The translations under genes were made by a program, and so were the position numbers. Positions 1-25,371 of a stretch of 64,000 nucleotides of DNA are shown one piece after another. The number at the start of each line of letters is the position of its first letter. The stretch's first letter is position 1. The notes below the pieces were generated by a model. It ran no database searches and had not been told where the DNA came from. It worked only from the letters and a program-made list of their open reading frames with translations. The stretch comes from Megalobrama amblycephala (Eukaryota; Chordata; Actinopteri; Cypriniformes; Xenocyprididae), in NCBI RefSeq assembly GCF_018812025.1, contig NC_063058.1, positions 19,180,797 to 19,244,796 on the forward strand, read 5' to 3'.

Positions 1-397
1 ACAAGCCAGCACAAATCTCTAATAAACCCCTAAAAGAGAGGCAGAGAATGAAGAATTTATGATCTTACAGCTCACATCACCACACCCCACAAAGCCACAG
101 TTTCCTCTATGAGGCCATCGCATCAGTTTCTGTTTCCTGCCCTCTGCCCCAAAATTAGCACTTACAACTGATCTGTTACAATGTGTGTTTGTTATATTGA
201 ACAAGTAAAGCGCTTTATTCATTTCAAACACATTAATATATAAACACACACAGTGGAGTTCATGTTTCTAAGTGAAAATGCTTTAATGCTTTAAAGTTTT
301 TCTTTTACAAATTATAATAGCAACATAATAATTTCAATGAAAATTCAAGATTAACCTATTAAAAATATTTAATATTTGAATTTTATACCTTAATATG

Positions 398-1150
398 TAG
401 GGCCAAAGCCCTGAAAGGGTGAAGGCCCTATTGTTTTCCTTTGGTACATTTTTTTTTTTCGAACTACACCCTTTTTATATGGTTGTATTTGAGGGGCTGT
501 GCACTCCTTTTCTCCTACAGTAACCAAACTTCATACAGTTATAGATCTCACTGGGCCGAACAACTTTCACACTCTAAGTTATACACCAGCCCAACAGAAA
601 ATTGGCTATTTGAAAAACACAATCATCCATCCTATAGGGGAATCATCCTATCACCACGAAATTCGGTCAGCATAAAGTCAAGACATTGAGGATGCTAAAT
701 TGCAAGTAGATTTTTGATATCTCGAACGGTTTGGCCGTGGCGTTGAAACAAATTTATGGTGAGAAAAGGGAAACAGGAAGTGCATTAACTGATTTTGATG
801 AAACTTCAGTGTTCGTTGTAGGAGGCCAACCAACAGGAAGTCAAATATTTTGGTTTGAATGTGGATTTTTTGAATAATTAAGCTCTGAATTTTTAACATG
901 AAACAAAGACACTGAAGATGCAAACGATTATAGGATATCTCGAACAGTGTTGCCATGGCGAGGGATTAAATTAAGGACAAAAAAAGGGAAACAGGAAGTG
1001 TCTTATATCTTGTAAAATCATTAATTTGATTCAAAATAAATTAAGATTATATGTTGCCCGCCATGCACGGGTTTCCTTAAGCCACCAGGGTGGTGGTGGC
1101 ACCGGGGCTTGGGCCCTTCATCGCTGCTTGCAGCTATATTTATCTTTTTG
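398..1150. repeat. Dispersed repeat with imperfect GGGCC inverted ends
   Basis: The left end near 400 reads AGGGCCAAAGCCCT and is followed by a second GGCCCT, forming a small hairpin. Near 1108-1120 the sequence GGGGCTTGGGCCCT is its imperfect inverse. Inside, two related segments (about 690-780 and 910-1000) both hold a 'gatatctcgaac' block followed by 'gggaaacaggaagtg', so the interior is partly duplicated. The class is not resolved. Confidence 0.4.
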
Positions 1151-1339
1151 TTTTGTGTGTGTGTGTCTGTTTGTTAATGAGAGATTTGTGGACACATTAA
1201 CGTTTTTAGATTTGTGGAATAAAAGTTATAGTTTATATTTTGAAGTAAAAAGATAAAATTAGATCCTTAGGGTAAGACGATATCCCAACCCCCAACAACC
1301 ACCCATAACCCAAAGTTCCAAGTTAGAGACCTGTGTGGG

Positions 1340-1465
1340 ACTGATTTTTCAGTCCCGCGGCCGCCCACTCCTGCAGGATTCTGTCCCACTCCCGCAAAAA
1401 AATGTTATATTGTCCCGCTCACGCCTGCGACATTGATGTTTTGTCCCGCCCCCGCCCGCAAAATC
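1340..1465. repeat. GC-rich CCCGC-type repeat fragment
   Basis: Recurring 'tgtcccgc' and 'cccgcaaaa' blocks sit in otherwise AT-rich DNA. This composition is known from terminal parts of fish hAT-like elements, but I see only one end and no target duplication, so the class is a guess. Confidence 0.35.
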
Positions 1466-2275
1466 CCAAAAGGCTCCATTGTTGCAGTAAACTTACACAT
1501 TGTTCTTGAATTCATAATTTATAGATCCACGCCGGTCTGTTATAGAGTACCTCAGAGGACGGGTTCCCTCGATCGAAAGCCTATGCATTATTCCCATAGA
1601 CTTTTGGAAAATCACAAAAGATAAGCTCTGTGTTTAACAAAGGGTTATGACACTTACACGTTTTGTCTATCAAGATAATCTTTACAAGTTAACACAACAT
1701 TTATACATTTTTAAGCCTAAATAAAGCCGTCAGATATAAAAAGATAACAGTAGGCTATAAGTGGACTACAGCACACCATGGTGGCTCCTAGATGAAGGTT
1801 AGTTTTAAAGTAACCAACAGTTTAATGTTTAACAGTTTGCAAATGACTTATAATTGTATCTTAATTTAGTTACTTGGTGTTTGGTAATGAAGGGCCTACT
1901 TTGCATCAGCAACACTGACTCAATGACAAACAAGTCATTCATAAGAAGACAACTGATGGCTCCTGTATTCATAGCAACTAGTTTCTAACTAATTAATCAA
2001 TTGATTGTTAATCATAAATATAGGGGGCTGCTGCTCGGTACAATAGTTTTCAAGAACATGTAAATTGTAAACTATTTAACTATCTAAAATGAACACCAAA
2101 TCTTAACATCTGTTCTGTATTATACAGTATTTTAAAACTACAAAAATACAAAACACTAAAGTATTTTGATATAAAATACAAAGCCATTTTCATCAACCCT
2201 ATCAAATACAAATTACGAAATACTATTTTGTATTTGAAATACGTATTTGAAATACATGTATCATAAATACTGCCC

Positions 2276-2276
<1 letters not shown>

Positions 2277-2363
<87 letters not shown>

Positions 2364-2382
2364 GTCTGTCTGTCTGTCTGTC
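2277..2382. repeat. (TCTA)n(TCTG)n microsatellite
   Basis: About 21 TCTA units (2277-2360) run directly into five TCTG units (2361-2380). The array is nearly uninterrupted, so it is probably length-polymorphic. Confidence 0.95.
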
Positions 2383-2599
2383 TTTTAGGCCTACATTTTA
2401 TTTATAATAATTTCTGATTAATAATAGGCCTATCTAAAATAAATACCTGTATAAAATAAATATAATTTAAAAATGAAGCAGTATAATCCACGTTGCACAG
2501 ACTATAACAGTGAAATATAATAAGCTATTATTTTACTAGTCATATCTCATAGCCTCCAGCTCTCCAATCTATCCGCTTTTGTTTCGATTTGTAACTTTG

Positions 2600-2820
2600 A
2601 CAAGTCATACTTGGCGCTGATTGGTAGTTCGCATCTACATCTCAGCCTCTATTGGTTGAACAGCGCACATTGGCAACGAGCGGAAGTCTTTCAGCGTGAG
2701 TAAGTGTGAGGGGGACAGAGGTGGGAGACTGTCCCGTTCAACAAAAGTGATCCTTCAGGGAAAGTTGCCGGTGGGAGTACATTCAGCGCTGGTTATCAAC
2801 TCTAAACAAGCTCGACAAGA
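2600..2820 (+). promoter_or_regulatory. tes: Probable tes promoter and 5' UTR
   Basis: The 220 bases before the tes start codon are richer in GC than their surroundings. They hold two inverted CCAAT boxes (ATTGG at 2620-2624 and 2651-2655) and no obvious TATA box. This fits a CCAAT-driven housekeeping promoter. The transcription start cannot be placed, and the ATG may lie in the first exon or follow an unseen 5' UTR intron. Confidence 0.5.
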
Positions 2821-18255
<15,435 letters not shown>

Positions 18256-18630
18256 AGGAACCCCTAAGAATTCAACTTTTTTTTTTTAGAGCACTGCAAG
18301 CCAGTTTCATTCAATTACAATTACACATAAATATATACTGCCACTATTGTAGAAATTAATGACCAATCTTAGTATTTCTCATTCAAAAGACATGAAAATG
18401 AAGCAGTACGTTTGAGCAGCTGCTGGTGACCCAACTTAATAAGTGTTGTCAATGTGACCGTGTCTTTATTATTAATAATTTAGTATTAATAAACAGAAGC
18501 AATGATGGCTTTTGTTCTTTGGCTACTGAAAATTCACTTTTCCTTTTTTCCTGTTTTAGGTCTAAAATTGCACTTTATTTTTTCATAGCTTTCTTTTTGT
18601 AATCCAATAAACTTTTGCAGTAATATGAAT
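18256..18630 (+). terminator. tes: tes 3' UTR and poly(A) signal
   Basis: The canonical AATAAA at 18606-18611 is the first strong signal after the stop codon (about 350 bp) and is followed by a T-rich stretch near 18633. This fits a short tes 3' UTR; a longer one cannot be excluded. Confidence 0.75.
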
Positions 18631-19587
18631 GGATTTTTCCCCCATCTTTCCATTTCAACTATGTATCCAGATATTCATCGTTATTGTGACGTACAAGTTC
18701 GGGATCTCGAGGGACATGTGTTACGCTCATGCTAACGTCTTGACCGTTTCACACCATTGAAAATTCCAATCTAGGCCAGCACTATTGGGGAAAAGTTAGT
18801 CCTTGGTGTGTTTTCTTACACATAGCTGTGGAAACCGGGCACAATTCAAGGAAGCCCGGTTCCATTGTCTCTAAATGGCGGCAAACTTAAGACTATACCG
18901 TCATTTCCTCCCATCGTAACTGTCCAAAGTTGCACGAGGGGCTCTGTTGTTTTACCTCCCCTCACCTCACACCACACTAGGGTGGAGTTTTCCAGGAGGG
19001 AATTCTTTCCTTCAATGTCACCCCTCGTGCAGGAATTTATTTACATGGTGCTTTCCCTGCCAGACATTAAGTGCACTTACTTGCACGCTTGCCTCCTTAG
19101 CACTTGTTTTCCCTGTGAGCACTAACGGTGCGAGAGATATGTTGATTTGTAGCTCCCTGAGGTGATGAAACCCAGATGCAAAGCGTTGCTGCTGTGTAGC
19201 AAAATTATAGCATAGGCCCCACACATGAAGAGTCACGACAGGCCAGGGATACGATCCAAATCCCTGGAGGATCCTAGTGGTGACAGTACAAATGTGACAG
19301 ACGGGATCCTGGAATTACACTCATTAGTCACAAAATTGTTGAGCTTGTTTGTTACAGATACTTGAGAAATGACAGTATAGCAAAATAAGGTTGTCAGGTT
19401 AGTCCTCACTTTCTGCCTATATAAATTCGGGCTAACTATATAATGCTGTCTTTTCAGCCTTAGTTAAAGGTGTTTATCTTGCAAGACCCCCCTCTTTATC
19501 GCGGTCATGTTTATCTGGCCTTTAGCTAGGAAAATATTCCTAGATAAGCACATGGAAACTAAACCAGTCCAATTTGTAGTGATCCTA
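18631..19587. other. Intergenic, nothing recognised
   Basis: Unique-looking sequence with no supported gene. A short inverted pair, ACCGGGC and GCCCGGT (near 18834-18862), is the only structure noticed. Open frames up to 86 codons have no family features. Confidence 0.5.
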
Positions 19588-19824
19588 AGCTTATTAATGG
19601 CAGTGCACGGAAAGTTTGAAGCTCAAAAAAGTGCATCCATCCATCATCGTACTCCACGTGGCTCTGGGGGGTTAATAAAGGCCTTCTGAAGCGAAGCGAT
19701 GCGTTTGTGTAAGAAAATTATCTATATTTAACACGTCCGCCAGACGGCCTTCCACATCTCGCAGTTCAAAACGCTTACACTACATCCTACGACTTCTGTA
19801 TTCAACTTAAGAAAAAAACGCAAA

Positions 19825-19876
19825 TGACGTCAGTTCAGTTCACCTTCCATATTCAACGTAAGTTGAATATGGAAGG
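19825..19876. repeat. CRE-like octamer and perfect hairpin at a foldback centre
   Basis: TGACGTCA, a perfect cAMP-response-element palindrome, is at 19825-19832. A hairpin follows with 15-bp arms CCTTCCATATTCAAC (19843-19857) and its exact inverse (19862-19876) around a 4-bp loop. Confidence 0.85.
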
Positions 19877-20591
19877 CGGTCTGGCGGAAGGTAGTTATTT
19901 TTCTTTATAACGTGTTAAATATGGCTATTTTTCTTGTACAAAGACATTGCTTCACTTCAGAAGGCCTTTGTTAAAGGTGCAGTATCTAAGAATTCTGTCC
20001 ACTAGAGGTCGCTAGAGGCCTATCAAAACAAAGGCGTAGCTTGATGATGGCAAGTTTGAGTGCGGAATCTTGGGACATGTGGTCTCCACCTCAACGGACG
20101 GTGTAAAAAAAATAGGGATAGGACTCGGGAAGAAATCATGTTCATGAATGCGATTATTAATGTTATTGTAGTATGAAGCAGAGCAGGAGCGAGTGTTGTG
20201 GGAGCTAAACGAGGCCGCTGGAGCGATTGCGCAACACACGCCTCACGAGCAGCGGGACTTTTATTATGCCACAGTTGCCGGCGCCGCTTCCGCTTTCCGG
20301 TCATGAGTATGAGGTAACGCAGCTCTGTTTTTCATATTAGATATATTTGAGAGTGTTGAAAATGATGTTATAACGTTACTCTGTGTGTTCGCGCGGAGGC
20401 TGCTGTGAGACATTGTTACACACTGCAGTAAGATAGATCTATTTTAGAATATCATACTAAATGCTGGATGGCTTGTTTTGAAATGGCATGCAATTAATTT
20501 TAAAACGTATTGTATGATGGAGAAAATGCTGTATTACTGTTACTAAAAATAAAGCTGCATCTGATTATGCTATGTTAGCTACTTCACAAAA

Positions 20592-22089
20592 CAGGGTACC
20601 CGCGGGGTCTTAAAAGCATTGAAAAAGTCTTAAATTTGATAATCTAAAATTAAGGCCTTAATAGCCTTGAATTTGGTATACAAAGTCTTGGATTTCGTTA
20701 CAAAGGTCTTATTTTTATTTTTATTTTTTTTTTAACTTTTCCTAGGATTAAGTTCATACCGTAACAAAATGAACTGTTACTAGTGTAGGCTAATTAAAAA
20801 TTCATGCAGCGTAATGTTGAGTGCACCTCGCGCTCCACGTCATAGCAGTAAGCGCGAAAGCTCGCGCACCCGTTACTATGGTTACTAGGCAAGTGAGGTA
20901 AATTACTAGAGATGAGCCGGATACTCGGCTAAAACGAGTATCCGGTACGGATAAAGCACTTCTACCGAGTACGAGTATTATACGAGTAATACGAGTCAAT
21001 ATCTGTGCTCGGATTGAATGAAAATCATCATTGGGTTGCTGATTGTGTCAGCGTTCTGTGATAGTCTAGTCCAGTGGTCTCAAACTGCCGGCCCGCGGGC
21101 CATTTACGGCCCGCAACTGATCTCAAAAATAAAACATAATCCGGCCCGCTAAATTATTATTATTATTATAATTATTATTCTCTAGTACGCGTCACATACG
21201 CGGCCGCGCCGGCATTATCCTTCTTTCCAATGCGCTTTCGCTCCAGTGGCGTCTGTCGTTGCTATGCAACCATGAGCCGCGCTCTCAACCGCGTCGCTTC
21301 TATTATGAGCGCGCTTGCCTAAATTACAGTAAAAGCACTCGACTTTAAGTCACGAGCGTCGTTTTAAATCACCGAAACGCGTCCGATGCTACCATGTCAA
21401 GAAACAGAAGAGTGTACAAATGTATTCAAGGGTTGTATTTGTTCTGTACAGTGTTGTTCAGTGCAAGATTTTGATTTTATTTAAGCTAGCATGAAGTAAA
21501 GGAAAACAGCCTACTTCCACTAAATGTTAAAAACTAATAACAATGAGAGATTTTTATTTTTTGGCAAAATAAAGTTGATATATATAGCTTCAGTTTTTTG
21601 TTTATTTCTGACCCCTCCATGGCATCTATGAGTGTTGCTGGTTTTGTTCCTAAATTATTATTTTTTTTTATTCCATGCACCTTGTTGGATGTGAGAAGTT
21701 GCACCAGACTATTGCAATTAATAGTATTATATTAGTAGTATTATATTAGTATATTAGTAGTATTACATCAATTACATTAGTAGTATTACATCAATTAGCC
21801 TACATCATAGTATTAGCCTATATAATTATATTACACTCTGTAACAATGAGAGAGACACTGCTGTTTACATTTAGTAGGCCTATGGTAAATAAAATATTTA
21901 TAGTATAGGTATAAAAATATATGCCGAATTAATTATTTTCTAGGGTTCAAAATTTATACAGATTTGACATTTTCCCCTCATACTTCTGTCAGAATGGGTA
22001 CGAAGTTGGCATTGAATTTCATTTAAAATGGTATTAAAAAGGTCTTAAAAAGCCTTGAATTTCATTTGGAGGATCCTGGGGGTACCCTG
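20592..22089. mobile_element. CAGGGTACCC-ended element, innermost full layer
   Basis: Ends CAGGGTACCCGCGG and CCTGGGGGTACCCTG are inverse over 10 bp. Subterminal repeats match too: 'ggtcttaaa' and 'gccttgaattt' occur at both ends (about 20608-20670 and 22038-22062). Flanks share only CAAAA (5 bp), so the class (hAT expected from the ends) is unproven. The interior contains fragments of other elements near 20910-21190. Confidence 0.65.
20905..21190. mobile_element. Fragments of two further hAT-like ends
   Basis: From 20905 'tagagatgagccggatact' leads into a region dense in ACTCG and CGAGT blocks. From 21071 CAGTGGTCTCAAACTGCCGG begins a segment with several CGGCCCGC blocks. Both look like single ends of fish DNA transposons without visible partner ends. 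Confidence 0.45.
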
Positions 22090-22710
22090 CAAAAGTGTTT
22101 CTCTCTGAGGCATGGTAAAGCATGTTACTCGCAAATAAAATCAAGAAAATTAGATTTAAACAATTAGACTAAACGTGTTGAGCTATATAACAATAATTAG
22201 TTTTCTGTCTATAAATATATCAAAACGGTTGTTCCCTTGCCTATTAAAACATGTAAATATTAAAGCGTCTTTGGTGTTTCCATGGTTTCTACAAAATAAA
22301 AGCAGAAACCGAGGGTAACGCAGGTATGACGCAATTGACAGGCGACTCCTCACACGTCCCGGAGACTTGGTTAAAATTACAATTTTCCCATATAGTTGGA
22401 AACATTTGAGATATTGTAAGTACTCAAGTGAACAAAATATATAACTCTGACCTATTGGTTTTTGGATATTTTACTGCAAAAATATATTACATATTGCACC
22501 TTTAACCCCCAGGAGCCGTGTGGAGTATATTTATAATGGATGGATGCACTTATTTGAGCTTCAAACAGGTGGTTTCCATGCACTGATATTATAAAGCTTG
22601 GATGCATCAGGGTTATAATTAATATAACTCTGATTGTGTTCATCAGAAAGAAAAAAGTCATATACACTTAGGATGGCTTGAGGGTGAGTAAATCATGGGG
22701 TCTTCATTTT

Positions 22711-24368
22711 AATTTTCATTTTACTTTGCAAACATGTCAACTAACTCTCAGAGTGTTAGTAGACTGTTAGGTTAGGCTTAGTAGAATAAGTTGACATGTA
22801 CTTGCAAAGTTACTTATAGTCAGTAGACTGTCATCTATAGACAGACAGACCGAAACTACAATAGTGTTAATGTTAACATGGACACCTGTTTCCACTGGGT
22901 TCATTAGCTTTAGCAGCAAGTTGTTGAGATGATCCTGTAGGGGGCGCTCTTCCACATTCTATATGTTGTTGTTGCACAGCACCAGCCTTCATTTTTAAGT
23001 TCATAGCAATGTGCAACTGACTCCCAACGCTTGCATATGACAAGCTGCTCATCATGAGTTTTCTGAATACGATGTTACACAACATCCTTGCAACAACATT
23101 TTTGTCAACAAGGTTTAGGGTTTGGCCTTGTAGGGCTGGTTTGAGGCTTGAACTACATTCTTATCAATCAGACATTTCTCTTTTTGGGAAGTGTGCGGTT
23201 AAGGTTATAACAAGAATATTGTCAAAGAAATGTAGTCTAACCATTACTTGGCAAGTTGCATGACTTTTTGTTGTTCTTTGTTAAGGAACGATCCAACGGC
23301 ATGAGACTCGTCCAGATGCTCCAGGTAATCGTGATAGGAATGTGAATGGAGAAAGAGAGGGGAGGCAGAGTCAGACTTAGAATTAAAGATAAATGTCAGC
23401 TGTCTCTTTGATTGATAAGCCTCACCAACAACATTCCTCCTAAAAAGAGAAAACGAGGAAGAATTTGACACATAACAGAATGGGCCTGACACACTTTTCT
23501 AGTCACCTCAGTGATGTTTACACTGACATAAAACCTTAAGATGAACACATTTCTCTTCAATGGCTTTCCAAATTCTTTTTGAGCTGTTTTTGCATATGGT
23601 GTGCTGATCTAAAGCAGACAAGATTGTTTTCACCGTGGGTTTTAGGTGCCTCTGTCATCTGGGCATGCTCATACCAACTCTGGGCAGGCAAATAAAGCAA
23701 ATCCCTGGCACAGCCCAAATGGTCTTTAAATCATATCTGCGGTTGGCTTTGGGTTCTTTCGGTGCTCTTTTGTGCTTTTGTCTATCCTGTACACTCCTCC
23801 TTTTCCTGCCTTTTTCATTGTGTCAAATATCATATTAAGCGAACTCTCCACACCCACCGTTAGTTTATTAGACCATTGTCTGATATTCTTACTCATTCTA
23901 TCAATTTCTCTCCAGGTCTGTTCTCTTTTTCTCTCTAGGGCAATAATATGGAGAAGCCCCACCCAGCTGAAGAGATACTGTAGCTCTCTAAACATAGTTG
24001 AGGAGTCATGTGGTATCCAGATCCCACTAAGACCATTTAAAATATTAGTGCAACTCATTATTCGCAGGGAGTGTTTTTCTTTGGCATGCTTGGTATTTAT
24101 TTTGAGGAACACAAAAATGTTTTAAGCACTATGGATTAAGATGACATCACTCTCTTTTATACATTTTCGAGTTTTGGGACATTTGGTTTAGCATTTCACA
24201 TCAATTATGAAATACAATTCAGTAGAGAAGTATGTCAAACTAGATAAAAAAGTTTGTCAAGACAAACTTTAAGTTGGCTTGAAAAAGCCGGTCCAGAAAG
24301 TTTGATGCAGTTTTAAAAGGTTTCAGTTTGAAAGTTTCAGTTTTAGTTTAGTAATTTTGATAGAGTAC
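22711..24368. other. Intergenic, nothing recognised
   Basis: No gene, repeat or terminal inverted structure that I can support. Two overlapping opposite-strand frames at 23726-24125 (117-128 codons) have no domain, no codon bias I can defend and no splice context. Confidence 0.5.
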
Positions 24369-25371
24369 TAGGGTGCTCTGTGTGGTTGCTAAGATGTTGC
24401 TATGTGGTTGCTAGGGTACTTTGGGTGGTTGCTAGGGTGTTGCTATGCAGTTGCTAGGGTACTCAGGATGGTTGCTAAGGTATTCTGGGTGGTTGCTAAG
24501 GTGTTGCTATGCAGTTGCTAAGGTACTCAGGATGGTCGCTATGGTGTTGCTATGTGGTTGCTAGGGTACTCGGGGTGGTTGCTAAGATGTTGCTATGTGG
24601 TTGCTAGGGTACTCTGGGTGGTTGCTAGGGTGTTGCTATACGGTTGCTAGGGTACTCAGGATGGTTGCTAAGGTATTCTGGGTGGTTGCTAGGGTGTTGC
24701 TATGCGGTTGCTAAGGTACTCAGGATGGTCGCTATGGTGTTGCTATGTGGTTGCTAGGGTACTCGGGGTGGTCGCTATGGTGTTGCTATGCGGTTGCTAG
24801 GGTACTCTGAGTGGTTGTTAATATGTTGCTATGTTGTTGCTAGGGTACTCTGGGTGTTTGCTAGGGTGTTGCTATGCGGTTGCTAGCGTACTCGGGATGG
24901 TTGCTAAGGTATTCTGGGTGGTTGCTAGGGTGTTGCTATGCGGTTGCTAGCGTACTCGGGATGGTTGCTAAGGTATTCTGGGTGGTTGCTAGGGTGTTGC
25001 TATGCGGTTGCTAAGGTACAACCGCATAGCAGGATGGCCCATAGCAACACCATAGCAACCATCCTGGACCACCTCTCAGGATGGTCAGGATGGTCGCTAT
25101 GGTGTTGCTATGCGGTTGCTAGGGTACTCGGGGTGGTCACTAAGGTGTTGCTATGCGGTTGCTAGCGTACTCGGGGTGGTCGCTATGGTATTCTGGGTGG
25201 TTGCTAGGGTGTTGCTATGCGGTTGCTAGGGTGTTGCTATGCGGTTGCTAAGGTACTCAGGGTGGTCGCTATGGTGTTGCTATGCGGTTGCTAGGGTACT
25301 CGGGATGGTCGCTAAGGTGTTGCTATGCGGTTGCTAGGGTACTCGGGGTGGTTGATAGGGTGTTGCTAGAT
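24369..25371 (+). repeat. GGTTGCTAGGG minisatellite, about 1 kb
   Basis: Dozens of copies of two interchangeable modules, 'tggttgctagggtactcggg' and 'gtgttgctatgcggttgcta', joined as roughly 20-45-bp units, some in higher-order order. A short stretch (about 25019-25078) is in reverse orientation. The same modules on the other strand make up the array at 56045-57875. Confidence 0.95.

Larger units (their letters stand above)
1..2600. other. Region upstream of tes, no gene seen
   Basis: No coding exon is recognisable here. Short open frames have biased composition and no family resemblance. Contents that can be named are a GGGCC-rich repeat (about 398-1150), a GC-rich CCCGC repeat (about 1340-1465) and a TCTA/TCTG microsatellite (2277-2382). 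The rest is AT-rich and unassigned. Confidence 0.6.
19971..22505. mobile_element. TTAA-flanked element nested in the foldback
   Basis: Ends TTAAAGGTGCAGTAT and ATATTGCACCTTTAA, 2535 bp. The interrupted right arm reads ggccttTGTTAA...TTAACCCCC, while the intact left arm reads the inverse of GGGGGGTTAATAAAGGCC with one TTAA, which supports TTAA as the target duplication. It is itself enlarged by the element at 20592-22089. A 93-codon - strand frame (20023-20304) starts MTGKRKRRRQ but shows no domain I recognise. Confidence 0.8.
19588..22640. mobile_element. Outer foldback element, split by a nested insertion
   Basis: The left arm (19588-19842) and right arm (19877-19972, continuing at 22502-22610) are inverse: 'ggccttctgaagcgaagc' pairs with 'gcttcacttcagaaggcc', and 'agtgcatccatcca' pairs with 'tggatggatgcact'. 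Its centre is a perfect hairpin at 19843-19876. Sequence to about 22710 ('ggatggcttgagggtgagta') hints that its far ends belong to the AAAGGGTTAG MITE group. The right arm is broken by the TTAA element at 19971. Confidence 0.75.

Noticed and set aside
20023..20304. 93-codon basic frame (MTGKRKRRRQ) as a transposase fragment
   Set aside because: No catalytic or zinc-binding motif and the frame becomes low complexity; it is only one end of a TTAA element.
23726..24125. 117- and 128-codon frames on opposite strands
   Set aside because: No recognisable domain, no splice signals tying them to other exons, and both strands open by chance composition.
24369..25371. CRISPR-like regular repeat array
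   Set aside because: Units are tandem with no unique spacers and the genome is vertebrate; this is a minisatellite.
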